Shown one piece after another: positions 33,037 through 42,309 of a DNA stretch of 46,147 bases; position 1 is the stretch's first letter; each line of letters begins with the position of its first letter. The position numbers were made by a program, and so were the translations under genes. Under the pieces are notes generated by a model that was not told the DNA's origin, made no database searches, and saw only the letters and a program-made list of their open reading frames with translations. Source of the stretch: Actinomycetes bacterium (GTDB lineage: Bacteria > Actinomycetota > Actinomycetes > Mycobacteriales > Pseudonocardiaceae); NCBI GenBank assembly GCA_021793175.1, contig JAJYTH010000017.1:1-46147 (forward strand). Direction: 5' to 3'.

Positions 33037-33230
33037 GACGCTCCACGACGACCTGTTGAACCGCTGCCAGGCACCCGCGCACGCGGCAGGCCACCAGGCC
33101 GTGGCCCGCAACGGTCGGTCCGTCCGGGCCACGGTCGCCGGTCACCGGCTAGTGCCTTGTCGAAGGTGATCTTGGCGTATCGGGGTCGTGGCTGTTCGTC
33201 TGCCCCCGTCTTCCGAAGCGACTTACCAGG

Positions 33231-33875
33231 TCAGCGCTTTTCCAGCGGCTCCCGGGCGACTTCGGGCAACCGCTGGTTCTCGGCCACCGGCCACGCGAGC
33301 GGGTCGGGTCCGAGGGCGCGGAGCTGTTCGACCTGGAGAGCGCACCACGGGGACACGCTCGTGCGGTCGGCGTCCACTTCGGCCAGGAACCTGTCCCACG
33401 GAACCCATTCGGTGTCGTGGACCTCGTCCGGGTTCGGTTTCGGCTCGGGGCGGGTGTCGACCGTGGCGCGGTAGACGGGGCACACCTCGTTCTCCCGCGT
33501 TCCGTCGGGCATGGTGGCCTCGTAGGCGAACTCGGGCAGCACCAGTTCGATCTCGATGCGGTCGGCCGCGATGCCGAGTTCGTCGGTCAGTCGCCGGGTG
33601 ATCGCTTCCGGGATGGTCTCGCCGGGTCCGGGGTGGCCACAGCAGGAGTTGGTGCGCACGCCCGGGAAAGTGGGCTTGTGCTTGGCCCGCCAGGTCACCA
33701 GGAAGTTGCCGTCCGCGTCGAACAGATAGCAGGAGAAAGCCAGGTGGAGCGGGGTGGATTCGTGGTGGACCTCGGCTTTCGGCGCGTATCCGATGCGTTC
33801 GTGTCGCGTGCCGCACAGCACGACGTATTCGACCTCGGGGTCGAGCTCCACCTCGGAGCCGAGTACCTGGGTCAT
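33231..33875 (-). CDS. idi: Isopentenyl-diphosphate isomerase, type I
   Basis: This Nudix-fold isomerase of about 214 residues interconverts IPP and DMAPP. Family marks: active-site Cys in RTNSCCGHPGPGE, the Nudix-like AITRRLTDELG, and the second conserved region ENEVCPVY with Glu. Start ATG 33875. It lies upstream of cvnA on the same strand, 195 bp away. The DMAPP it makes is what the DMATS-family enzyme 6 kb away uses; a link is inference, as this gene can also be general isoprenoid metabolism. Confidence 0.93.
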   Translation of the reverse strand: MTQVLGSEVELDPEVEYVVLCGTRHERIGYAPKAEVHHESTPLHLAFSCYLFDADGNFLVTWRAKHKPTFPGVRTNSCCGHPGPGETIPEAITRRLTDELGIAADRIEIELVLPEFAYEATMPDGTRENEVCPVYRATVDTRPEPKPNPDEVHDTEWVPWDRFLAEVDADRTSVSPWCALQVEQLRALGPDPLAWPVAENQRLPEVAREPLEKR

Positions 33876-34019
33876 GATGGTCCTACCACCCTTCGTTGTC
33901 GCCGGTCGGGCGGTCGTTTCTCGCCCCGTACGCCGGTCACGAGTTGATCATGATTGATGGCAGGCGGGCAAGCAACCGGAGGCCGGCCTTTCGCGTGTTC
34001 CTCATGACACGGACAGTGC

Positions 34020-34838
34020 TCATGGCCGGTCCCGGACAGCGTCGTCGGATGCCGCCGCCGAGACCGCGAGCGAATGAGCACGGTGACCACCGCGAACACG
34101 GCGCTCGGCCGTGCCGGTCATGGGGGTCGTACCGAGCGCACGATCGACCCACTTACCCAGCGGTAGCGCGAGTACCGCGGTCGCCAACGCCAGGTGCACG
34201 AGCAGGAACACCACGGCGGTCGCCACGCTCGGCGGCCCGCCCACGAACACCACGATATGCGAAGCCCAGGCCAGTTCGTCGGGTCTGCTGCCCGCCGCCC
34301 ACACCTCGTTCAACGCCCAGAACGTCAAGTCGTTGAGCCCGGCGATGACGATGAGGATGCTCGCGACACCGGTCTTGAGCACCGTCGCCGTGCGCGCTCC
34401 GCCGAGCCGGTACGCCATCAGGGCGAACAACACGATGAACGTCGTGATGAACAGCTCCCACTGGTACACCGGCTCGAACGAGCCCTCGACGTCGGAGTTG
34501 CGGGCGAACTCCTGCACCCGCAGCACCAGCTCGGTGTCGATCCAACCCATGTAGGCGACCACGGCGAAGGCGATCAGCACGGGCGCCGCCCGTACCTTCG
34601 GGAACAGGGCCACCGCGGGCACGGCGAACAGGAAGGGACTGAGCTTGAACAGCCACTCGCCTAGGTCGTCCAGCGTCTGATCCGGTGGCAGGATCACCAT
34701 GATGAGCAGGGCCAGCACAGCCGCGGGCACCGCGAACACCAGCCACAGCCAACGTCGATGCCGGTAGAGCGCGCGAATCGCGTTCGCCCCCGCACCGGAG
34801 CCACGCCCGGGTCGGGTGTCGGGTTTCGTGGTCGTCAT
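34020..34838 (-). CDS. Integral membrane protein of unknown function
   Basis: This 272-residue protein has about seven membrane helices (first RRWLWLVFAVPAAVLALLIM) and a basic C-terminal tail. I do not recognise the family. Its ATG at 34838 overlaps the stop of the carbamoyltransferase gene as ATGA, so it is the fifth gene of that operon and probably works with it, perhaps in membrane transfer of the product. The frame extends upstream to 34919 inside the carbamoyltransferase gene, which I discount. Confidence 0.78.
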   Translation of the reverse strand: MTTTKPDTRPGRGSGAGANAIRALYRHRRWLWLVFAVPAAVLALLIMVILPPDQTLDDLGEWLFKLSPFLFAVPAVALFPKVRAAPVLIAFAVVAYMGWIDTELVLRVQEFARNSDVEGSFEPVYQWELFITTFIVLFALMAYRLGGARTATVLKTGVASILIVIAGLNDLTFWALNEVWAAGSRPDELAWASHIVVFVGGPPSVATAVVFLLVHLALATAVLALPLGKWVDRALGTTPMTGTAERRVRGGHRAHSLAVSAAASDDAVRDRP

Positions 34839-36649
34839 GCCTGCTCGACCTCCAGGTGTGGCTTCTGCGTCCAAAACGGTCCCAGCGCCAACGCGTCGAC
34901 ATCGGTTTTGAGAAAGCACCTGATGGCGTCCTCGGGGGTGGCAACGATCGGTTCGTCGTTGTCGTTGAACGACGTGTTCACCAACATGGGCACGCCCGTG
35001 AGCTCGTCGAAATGCTTGATCAGCTTGTAGTAGAGCGGGTTGTCGTCCTCACTCACCGTCTGCACTCGTGCCGTGCCGTCCACATGGGTGATGGCCGGAA
35101 CGACCTCGCGCTGGTGTTCGAGGACGTCGAAGACCAGCAGCATCACCGGCGAGGGGTAGTCGCTGGCGAAGAACTCTCCCGAGCGTTCGGCCAGACACGA
35201 CGGAGCGAACGGCCGGAACGCCTCGCGGTGCTTGACCTTCTCGTTCATGCGGGTCTTGGACTCGGGGTCTCGCGGGTCCGCCAGCAGGGATCGGTTGCCC
35301 AGAGCTCTCGGCCCGCACTCCATGCGGCCCTGCACCCAGCCCACGATGAGGCCGTCAGCGATCTTGGCGGCCGTGTGTTTCGCGATGTCGTCGATCCGCT
35401 GATACTCCACGCCCGCGTCCTGCAACGCCTTTTCCATCTCGGCCTCGGTGAACTTAGGACCCGTGTAGGTGAAGCCGGTGCGAGGGCGGGGCAGGTTGTG
35501 TTTGCCGACGGTGACCTCCAACGCGGAGCCCAAGGCGCAACCGTCGTCCGCCGCGGCGGGCTGGGCGAAGAACTCCTCGAACGGCGTCTCCAGCAGGATG
35601 CGCCCGTTCATCACACTGTTGAGGGCCACGCCACCCGCCATGGCCAGCCGCTTGGACCCCGTCTGCCGCTGCAACCAACGCGCCAGGTGCAGGCCCGCCT
35701 CCTCCAACGTCACCTGCAGTGCGTAGGCGATGTCGCGGTAGTGCTGCGGCACGGGGTTCTCGGCTGTCACCCGCGTCCTGGGACGGGCGGGCCCGAACGT
35801 GTCGTAGAACTTCTTCGACAACAGGTGCTTGGCCGTGGTGTGGTGGCGGAACCAGCTGAGGTTGAGCTCGAACCCGCCGTCCGGGTCCAGGTGGATCAGG
35901 TCGCGGAACGCTTCCACATAGGTGTCGTTGCCGAACGGGGCGAGCCCCATGACCTTGCCCTCATCCCGGGTCGGGTAGAAGCCGAGATAACCGGTCACCG
36001 CCGCGTACATCGCGCCGAGCGAGTGGGGGAACTTGATGCGCCGCAGGTCGTGGATGCGGTTACCCCGGCCGTGTGCGAGCAGGGTGCTGGTGCCGTCGCT
36101 GCCGATACCGTCGAGCGTGAGGACGGCCGCCTCCTCCCACGGGCAGATGTAGTAGGCGCTGCCCGCGTGGGCCCGGTGGTGATCGATGAGATGCACCTTG
36201 AACTTCGTCGGACCCGTGTACCCGACGGCTTCGGTGACGTCCCGTTCGAGCGTGAACGACCGCTTCATGTGCGCCAACACCGCGCCGCCCGCGTGGTAGT
36301 CGTCCACGCCCTTGCCGCCACCGGTGCGGAACGTGTCGAGCAGGCTCGCCGCCTTGCCGCCGTCGTCGTTCTCGTTGCGGAAGACCTCCAGGGTCTTGGG
36401 GAAGTAACGGGCGAACACCTTCGCCGCGTGTGCCGCTTCGGCCCAGCGGGTCCAGTAGTAGGCGACGTGGTCGACATCGCCGAGCGTGATGCCTCCCTGT
36501 TGCAGGCAGAACTCGATGGCTTTCGCGGGCAGACGCCCGTCGTGCTTGACGCGGGTGAACCGTTCCTCCTCGGCGAAGGCGATGATCTCGCCATCACGAA
36601 CGAGGGCCGCGGCGGAATCGTGCACCCTGCTGATGCCGAGGACGTACAT
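34835..36649 (-). CDS. Carbamoyltransferase (TobZ/NodU/CmcH family)
   Basis: This 604-residue two-domain O-carbamoyltransferase moves a carbamoyl group from carbamoyl phosphate, via carbamoyl-AMP, to a hydroxyl of a sugar or antibiotic. The N-terminal Kae1-like domain has YVLGISRVHDSAAALV, the metal-binding IDHHRAHAGSAYY, LTLDGIGSDG and AMAGGVALNSVMNG. The C-terminal YrdC-like part has GRMECGPRALGNRSLLADPR, FRPFAPSCL and MLVNTSFNDNDEPI. ATG 36649 with GGAG upstream is used; the frame runs open much further but through the flippase gene. The sugar target is unknown. Confidence 0.93.
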   Translation of the reverse strand: MYVLGISRVHDSAAALVRDGEIIAFAEEERFTRVKHDGRLPAKAIEFCLQQGGITLGDVDHVAYYWTRWAEAAHAAKVFARYFPKTLEVFRNENDDGGKAASLLDTFRTGGGKGVDDYHAGGAVLAHMKRSFTLERDVTEAVGYTGPTKFKVHLIDHHRAHAGSAYYICPWEEAAVLTLDGIGSDGTSTLLAHGRGNRIHDLRRIKFPHSLGAMYAAVTGYLGFYPTRDEGKVMGLAPFGNDTYVEAFRDLIHLDPDGGFELNLSWFRHHTTAKHLLSKKFYDTFGPARPRTRVTAENPVPQHYRDIAYALQVTLEEAGLHLARWLQRQTGSKRLAMAGGVALNSVMNGRILLETPFEEFFAQPAAADDGCALGSALEVTVGKHNLPRPRTGFTYTGPKFTEAEMEKALQDAGVEYQRIDDIAKHTAAKIADGLIVGWVQGRMECGPRALGNRSLLADPRDPESKTRMNEKVKHREAFRPFAPSCLAERSGEFFASDYPSPVMLLVFDVLEHQREVVPAITHVDGTARVQTVSEDDNPLYYKLIKHFDELTGVPMLVNTSFNDNDEPIVATPEDAIRCFLKTDVDALALGPFWTQKPHLEVEQA

Positions 36650-36675
36650 GGGCAGCTCCAACCTGTCTTCACTAC

Positions 36676-37989
36676 TTACTTGTGGGTGTGGACCGAAAAA
36701 CCGAAGCCTGCGTAGGTCCCGGAGTCGCCGTGGGAGTGGCGCATCAGGTGCCGCAACGCCACCGCTTCGGCGGTGAGGCCGAGGACGATGGCGCAGAAAC
36801 CGCCGACGGCACCGAGTGGAGGCGCCAGGGCCAACGCGCACGCGACCGTGGCCGCGAGCCGGATCGCGGCGGCCGCGGCGGTGGACGACAGCACCCGGCT
36901 GTCGGTGTTCTCCACGAGGTAACCGGCGTAGATGAGCAGGATCGACATGGCGATCTCCACGACGGTGAGCACGGCGAGGACGACGTAGCCCGACACTGTC
37001 AGCGGCATGTCGGCCCCGGTCAGCAACACATGCCTGGTGGTCGGCACGAGCAGTGCCACGGCGAGGGCGACGGCGAAACCCGCGCCCGCGAACTCGGCGG
37101 TGCGCAACAGACGCCCGGCCCGTGCCCGTCCGGCGGCGCCTCCGGCGCCCCGAAAACTCACAGACGTCGCCGGTTGCCTGAGTTTGAGCTGGTAGAGCGC
37201 GAACGAACACAGCGCGCTCGCGGCGAGCAACGCGAGGTGGAACGGGCCGCTGTCCACTATTCGCCCGCTGAAGGCGAACACCAGGAAGAGCGCGGAGATG
37301 GTGATCGCGTCCAACAGTTCGGTGATGCCGAGCAGCACCGTGCTGCGGGTGAACGCCCGGGTCAACTGCCGCCGGGCGGGCCGGGGAGCGCGCAACCACT
37401 CGCCCGGCAGCGCCGAGAGCGAACACCCGATGAGCACGGCGATCGCACCCACCAGGGCGAGCAGGTGGGTGTGCGGAGACCAGCCGGAAAGCCACGTCGT
37501 GGTCGTCACCGCCGCGACGACCGCGGCGAGGATCGTGAACGCCGTCGCGTCGAGCGCCGGCCTGCCTCGGAGCCGGTGCAGGCCGGAAAGCGTCATCAAC
37601 AGGCCCGTGCACGCCGACCAGGTCGCCGCGGCCAGGTAGAGCGTGAGGACCGACGACGGTGCGATCACCAGGGCGAGCACCAAAGCGACGGCGAGGAGCG
37701 CCACGGGCGCCGCGGCGATGCGCAGTGCCAGACCCGCCAGCGACGTCGTCGTGAGCCGGGTCCTCGGCAAGATCTTCAGCGCGGCCTTCTCCGCCGCCGT
37801 GGGCAGGAACACCAGCCAGGTACACGCGCCCCACGCGTTGGCGTATTCGCCGTAAGTCGCCGAACCCCAGATCGCGAGTAGCGCCACGGCCATGAGCTGC
37901 GCACCGAGCCGGTAAACACCGCGTCCCGCGAGCAGACGAAGGGTCATCAGCGGGCGCAGCGGTGTCGCCATGGACGTGGACGTGCTCAA
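36676..37989 (-). CDS. Polysaccharide flippase-like membrane protein
   Basis: This protein of about 437 residues has 12-14 membrane helices and basic loops. It resembles Wzx/O-antigen flippases of the MOP superfamily in size, hydropathy and neighbourhood (GVYRLGAQLMAVALLAIWGSATYGEYANAW near the start). It is likely to flip a lipid-linked saccharide across the membrane. The first possible start is a TTG (37989) overlapping the stop of the ATP-grasp gene as TTGA; ATG 37971 is the alternative. The family call is from overall character, not a sharp motif. Confidence 0.75.
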   Translation of the reverse strand: MSTSTSMATPLRPLMTLRLLAGRGVYRLGAQLMAVALLAIWGSATYGEYANAWGACTWLVFLPTAAEKAALKILPRTRLTTTSLAGLALRIAAAPVALLAVALVLALVIAPSSVLTLYLAAATWSACTGLLMTLSGLHRLRGRPALDATAFTILAAVVAAVTTTTWLSGWSPHTHLLALVGAIAVLIGCSLSALPGEWLRAPRPARRQLTRAFTRSTVLLGITELLDAITISALFLVFAFSGRIVDSGPFHLALLAASALCSFALYQLKLRQPATSVSFRGAGGAAGRARAGRLLRTAEFAGAGFAVALAVALLVPTTRHVLLTGADMPLTVSGYVVLAVLTVVEIAMSILLIYAGYLVENTDSRVLSSTAAAAAIRLAATVACALALAPPLGAVGGFCAIVLGLTAEAVALRHLMRHSHGDSGTYAGFGFSVHTHK

Positions 37990-39221
37990 GGGAAAGGCAC
38001 CGCCAGGTCCTGTTCATCGTCATTGCGGTTGGCCAGGCGGAACTTCAGCGTTCCGCGCACCGCGTTCTCGGCCGACCACAGTCGGCTCACCGAATCGGCG
38101 GTCACGACGACGTAGCCGAGCTTGTAGCCGGCCTGCTCGTAGGGGCGGACGAGGGATCCTTCGTGGACGAACAGTTGCAGGTCGACGACCTCCGGCAGGG
38201 CGCGCACCTCGTCGACGCCGTCGACACCGATGAGCCGTCCTGCGCGGTCGGAGGCGAGGATGTGCACCAGCGTCGGTCGCGGGTCCTTGCCGCTGATCGT
38301 CGGTTCCTCGCCTACGGCGAGCGACATAGTGGCCGACATGAGGTCCACGCCGTGGCAGTTCTCCACCACTTCGGCGATGCCGTTGCCGCCCATGCGGGCG
38401 CCCATCTCGATCAGGTACAGCTTGCCGTCGCGGCCGAGGACGGCGTCGAACGTCAGCGGCCCGGTGCGGTAGCCGAGTTCCGCGCACACGGCGGCCAGCA
38501 TGTCGGGCAGTGCCTCGGCGACCTTGCCGGGCAGCTCGGCGGGCATGAGGTGAGCCGTGGTGACAAACAGTGGCGGCGGTGTGATGGTGCGTTCGGTGAC
38601 GGCGTGGAACACGATCTCGCCGTCCACGATCAGCGCCTCGATCGTCAGGTGCCGGCCGTCCAGGTGTTCCTCGACGACCACGCGTCCCTGCTGGGAGAAC
38701 GTCAACGACTCGGACACGGCAGAGCGGAGTCTGCCGGGGTCGACGCACGAGACGACCCCGCGGCTACCGGACGAGTCGACGGGTTTCACCAGGGCCGGGA
38801 ACCGGATGTGCTGGGCCGCCTGCACCAGCTCCGCCCCCGAGGAACCCGACACGCTGCGATAGGTGGGCACGCCCGCCCGTTCGCACGCCGAGCGGAACAC
38901 CGGTTTGTCCACGGACGCCTCGACGGCGGCGGGAGGCAGAGGCGACGGCAGTTTCCACTTCTCGGACAGCCAGGCTTGCGTCGGCAGTCCCACGTCGCTG
39001 GCAGGGCAGATCACCCCGGCGATATCGGTGCGGGAGCCCAGGGCCGAGTCGATCAGTTCCGGTGCCCGCACGCTGAGCTGCAGGTACTCGTCGGCCACGG
39101 CCACGCCCGGGGCGTTGGGTCTGATGTCGACGCAGATGGTGTGATAGCCCAATTCGCGCGCACGGCGGTAGACGTTGACAGAGCCGTCGGCGCCGCCGAG
39201 TACGACGAGTGTTCGTTTCAT
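37986..39221 (-). CDS. ATP-grasp ligase
   Basis: This 411-residue ATP-grasp enzyme has an N-terminal Rossmann-like preATP-grasp part (KRTLVVLGGADGSVNVYRRARELG), an ATP-binding lid (FPALVKPVDSSGSRGV), VVVEEHLDGRHLTIEALI, and the metal-binding end KLYLIEMGARMGGNGIAE. Such enzymes join a carboxylate to an amine (or thiol) through an acyl phosphate. In this operon it may attach an amino acid to a sugar or amine, a guess. The ATG at 39221 overlaps the GT2 stop (ATGA). Confidence 0.9.
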   Translation of the reverse strand: MKRTLVVLGGADGSVNVYRRARELGYHTICVDIRPNAPGVAVADEYLQLSVRAPELIDSALGSRTDIAGVICPASDVGLPTQAWLSEKWKLPSPLPPAAVEASVDKPVFRSACERAGVPTYRSVSGSSGAELVQAAQHIRFPALVKPVDSSGSRGVVSCVDPGRLRSAVSESLTFSQQGRVVVEEHLDGRHLTIEALIVDGEIVFHAVTERTITPPPLFVTTAHLMPAELPGKVAEALPDMLAAVCAELGYRTGPLTFDAVLGRDGKLYLIEMGARMGGNGIAEVVENCHGVDLMSATMSLAVGEEPTISGKDPRPTLVHILASDRAGRLIGVDGVDEVRALPEVVDLQLFVHEGSLVRPYEQAGYKLGYVVVTADSVSRLWSAENAVRGTLKFRLANRNDDEQDLAVPFP

Positions 39222-40192
39222 ACGGTTTCCAAGGGCGGTGACGTGCTGAGCAGCCTGTCGGTGTCGTTCACGGCGATGCTGGCCTCCCGGACGTAGAACA
39301 ACCGGGGCCGCGGTTGTCCGGCGTTCACGACGACGAGCGAACGCACGGCCAGCGACAACGTCACCAGTGCCACGGCGAACAGGACGAGCAGCGCGACGGC
39401 GAGGGCGGTTTCGGTCACGAGACCCGTGGCGCTCGCGACGGCGAGCAGCAGGGCCATTCCACCCACCAGTAGACACGTGGCCGACGCCGCCGTGCTGAGC
39501 CGCCGACTGAACCCCACGAAAAGCTCGATGGCATGGGAGGAAAGAAAACTCATATCCACTTTGGACTCACCGCGTTCCCTCGCTCGGTGCGCCACGGGAA
39601 CCGTGATGTATCGGTTGGTCAACCGGGGGACGGTGGCCAGGAAGTACGGGGTGCCGAGGTCCAGGTCGACGATGCGTCTGGCGAGCTCGGTGCGGACCAG
39701 GCGGAACGCCGTCGCTCCCTGGGGGAGCTCGATCCGGAGCAGTCGACGTCCGATGAAGTGGAAAGCCGCTGTGCCCCATCGTCGTAACAGCGGGTCCTGC
39801 CTGTTGGTGCGTACTCCGAACACCGCGTCGTACCCGGCTTTGGCCGCGGCGATCAGCTTGTGCGCCTCGGCGGCGGGAAACTGCTGGTCGGCGTCCACGT
39901 GCAGGACCCACGGCTTGCTCGCGTAGCGGTAGCCGGCCGAGAAGGCGGCCTCGAAGCCGAAGTTCCGCGTGAACGACAGGTACTGCACTCGCCTGTCGGC
40001 CGCGGCGAGTTCCCGGATGACGTCGAGGCTTCCGTCGGTGCTGCCGTCGTCGACGTAGAGCAGTTCGAGATCGAGTTCACCCAGTTCGGAGACGATCTCG
40101 TCGTAGGAGTGTTTGAGGTTGTCGACCTCGTTGTAGCAGGGGATGACGACGGTCAATCCGGTCTCGTCGGGATAGCTCGTGACCTCACTCAT
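39218..40192 (-). CDS. GT2 family glycosyltransferase, polyprenyl-phosphate type
   Basis: This 324-residue protein has a GT-A catalytic domain (about 1-235: VVIPCYNEVDNL, VDDGSTDGS, the DXD motif in VDADQQFP, QGATAFRLVRTEL) and two C-terminal membrane helices (about 240-290). This is the build of dolichyl/undecaprenyl-phosphate sugar transferases (DPM1/GtrB-like), which charge a polyprenyl phosphate with a sugar from a nucleotide sugar. It is the first gene of the minus operon; start ATG 40192. Confidence 0.92.
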   Translation of the reverse strand: MSEVTSYPDETGLTVVIPCYNEVDNLKHSYDEIVSELGELDLELLYVDDGSTDGSLDVIRELAAADRRVQYLSFTRNFGFEAAFSAGYRYASKPWVLHVDADQQFPAAEAHKLIAAAKAGYDAVFGVRTNRQDPLLRRWGTAAFHFIGRRLLRIELPQGATAFRLVRTELARRIVDLDLGTPYFLATVPRLTNRYITVPVAHRARERGESKVDMSFLSSHAIELFVGFSRRLSTAASATCLLVGGMALLLAVASATGLVTETALAVALLVLFAVALVTLSLAVRSLVVVNAGQPRPRLFYVREASIAVNDTDRLLSTSPPLETV

Positions 40193-40465
40193 CGCGATGG
40201 TTCACGGTTCTGGGGTTTGTGGACGGAAGCACTCGTGCTGCAGGGCGAGACATGGCATTTCCTTGTTCTGATTCGGGGTACGCGTTACGTCGATTCCGGA
40301 TGACGGGTTGGCTGTTTATAAGCCCGACCCCCGGTGTGGTGACTAGAGGTAACGATGAAAGTTGGGCTGTTCGGCTGAAAGGGTGTTACGGAAGCACTGA
40401 GCTATTTGGACGATTCCGACCGGTAAGTACTTTTTCACGGCCCCCGGGTGGCACACTGCGACGCC
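40193..40465. promoter_or_regulatory. Divergent promoter region of the two five-gene operons
   Basis: This 273-bp gap between two head-to-head operons is visibly less GC-rich than the genes (for example around 40300-40330 and 40380-40440). It must hold both promoters. I cannot point to a defined operator. Confidence 0.55.
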
Positions 40466-41254
40466 ATGTTGTCTCGCAGTACTGCCGTGCTGTGGCGTTC
40501 GGCATACCGCCGTGCGGTGCTGTCGGCCTTCAACACCGTGCCTTTCTACCGAGAACGTTGGGCACTCGACGGGCGGACGGAACCGACGTTGGTTCCCGGC
40601 CGCAAGGGCAGGTACGACGGTGCGACCGACCCCGAGCTGCTCGCTCGCACCGTGGTCGACCTCGTGCCACTTTCGGGTGGTGAGGGGCGTGTCGATCCGG
40701 CGCGGGGACTGGGGCACGTGCTGCCCGACGCGCGGCGGGTCCGTTCCGGCACGCTCGTCGTGATCGTCGACCCGGCGATACCGCACCCACCCGCTGACCT
40801 GCCGCGTGGTCTGCGTGGCTGCACGGTGAACCCGAAGACGTTCGCCGACGATGTGTCTTCCGGGACGGTCGCGGAGCTGGTGGCAGCGGTGAGGCGAGGA
40901 GAACCGGTGCTCGCCGTGGGCGATGACGCGAACATCGCCCGCCTGTGCTCGGCGTTGCCGGAGGAGTCGACCCACCGCATCGACCGGTTGCCGCACCGCA
41001 GCTTGGCCGAACTCGACGGCGGGCCGTACGGCGTGCTGCACGACCCGCTGCTCGGCTACTACGGCGCTTTCCGGGAGTGCGGCCGGTGGCATCTGGATTG
41101 GCGCCGCGTCTACGCTCGGCGCACGAAGGGCGGTCTGGCGTTCACGCTGCTGACCCAGCGTTCGCCCAGGCTGGTGGATGTTCTCGTGGACGGCGGGGTG
41201 CGCGGTGAGATCCGGCCCTGTCCCCGCCACGGCACCCCGGTCGTGTCACCGTGA
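40466..41254 (+). CDS. Shortened PaaK/CapK-like protein
   Basis: This protein of about 262 residues has two ends that resemble phenylacetate-CoA ligase/CapK adenylating enzymes: near the N-terminus AVLSAFNTVPFYRERWALDG, and near the C-terminus LLGYYGAFRECGRWHLDWRRVYARRTKGGLAF in two parts, then LTQRSPRLVDVLVDGG and IRPCPRHG. The central AMP-binding glycine/threonine-rich motif is not visible, and the usual length is about 430. It may be a non-adenylating relative. ATG 40466; its stop overlaps the next start as GTGA (41251-41254). Similarity is by eye, so moderate. Confidence 0.6.
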   Translation: MLSRSTAVLWRSAYRRAVLSAFNTVPFYRERWALDGRTEPTLVPGRKGRYDGATDPELLARTVVDLVPLSGGEGRVDPARGLGHVLPDARRVRSGTLVVIVDPAIPHPPADLPRGLRGCTVNPKTFADDVSSGTVAELVAAVRRGEPVLAVGDDANIARLCSALPEESTHRIDRLPHRSLAELDGGPYGVLHDPLLGYYGAFRECGRWHLDWRRVYARRTKGGLAFTLLTQRSPRLVDVLVDGGVRGEIRPCPRHGTPVVSP

Positions 41255-42309
41255 CCGAATCGGTCGAGCTCGCCGATCCCCGCACCGAGCCGGAACCGTC
41301 CGGCTGGGCCGGGTTCTTCCGGGCCCAGGGGCTGCACGCGGTGTGGGACTACGAGCTGCTTCGGTTGGAGGCGTGGGCGGCCCGTAATCCGCCGTTGCTC
41401 CTGGTGGCACGCAGTGGTGGCGAGATCGTCGCGGCTGCGTGTGTGCTCGTGTGCAGGTTGTGGCCCCGGTCGGCTTACGCTCCCGGCCCGCGGCACCGGG
41501 GATTGTCGACCTCGCCGTTGTGGGCCGAGGTGAGCCAGCCGTGGTTGAGCGGGCTTCCTGGCGTCGTGTTCGCCGAGAACGTGGACGGTGACGCGCGGGC
41601 GAGGATACTTCGGCGTTTCGAACGGGCGCTGGCCCGCCGACTGGGTCTTCGGACGTTGGGAGCGCTCTACCGTTCCGTCGACGCCGACATCGCCACGGCA
41701 TTGGACGGACGTGGACGAATGGTGCGGCAGGTCGACACCGTGTCGGTGCTGAGCAACACCTTCGCCGATCGCGACGACTGGGTGGGCATGTTGTCGAAGT
41801 CGAGGCGGTCGAGCCTGCGGCGCTCGTTGCGCGAGGTGCAGCGGCATGTCGACAGCGGCCGGGTGGTGATCCGGAGCGGTTCGGCGCGCGAGGACCTGTG
41901 CGGCGGCGCGATCGCCCACCTCATCAACCGGCACCGGACCGAACGCGGCACGCCGCTGTTGGAGACCCGCAGCCCGTTGTTGGGTTCGTACTTCGACGTC
42001 TTCGTCCGGCGGTCCGATGTGTACACCCTGACCTACCACGACAGCGAGGGAAGATTGCTGGCGGTCAACACATGGCTCGACCATCCACGGTGCCTTGTGA
42101 AACAGCACTGGGCGTCGCTGTCGGTCGCGGACGGTGGTCTGCGCGATCTGCTGTTCGACAGCTTCTCCCGGGCCGTGGAGTACATGATCTCGGTGGGCGC
42201 GAAGGAGCTGTCGGCCGGGCGTAGCCCCCACGAGCACAAACACGGGCTGGGTTTCGCTCCCAGACCGGTGTACGGCGTCGCCGTGCCGAGGCCGGTGATG
42301 GGCCGATGA
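41251..42309 (+). CDS. FemAB-like GNAT acyltransferase, paralogue 1 of 4
   Basis: This 352-residue protein of the FemAB/BcsL-type GNAT fold (Acetyltransf_6-like) starts DPRTEPEPSGWAGFFRAQ, then VWDYELLRLEAWAARNPP, with AHLINRHRTERGTP and the C-terminal acyl-site region LTYHDSEGRLLAVNTWLDHPRCLVKQHW, ending YGVAVPRPVMGR. Proteins of this kind add an amino acid or acyl group to an amine using tRNA- or CoA-bound donors. GTG start overlaps the previous stop; its own stop overlaps the next ATG (42306-42309). Confidence 0.85.
   Translation: MTESVELADPRTEPEPSGWAGFFRAQGLHAVWDYELLRLEAWAARNPPLLLVARSGGEIVAAACVLVCRLWPRSAYAPGPRHRGLSTSPLWAEVSQPWLSGLPGVVFAENVDGDARARILRRFERALARRLGLRTLGALYRSVDADIATALDGRGRMVRQVDTVSVLSNTFADRDDWVGMLSKSRRSSLRRSLREVQRHVDSGRVVIRSGSAREDLCGGAIAHLINRHRTERGTPLLETRSPLLGSYFDVFVRRSDVYTLTYHDSEGRLLAVNTWLDHPRCLVKQHWASLSVADGGLRDLLFDSFSRAVEYMISVGAKELSAGRSPHEHKHGLGFAPRPVYGVAVPRPVMGR

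Noticed and set aside
34856-36715. 619-residue plus-strand ORF opposite the carbamoyltransferase gene
   Set aside because: Shadow frame; the minus strand carries all family motifs.
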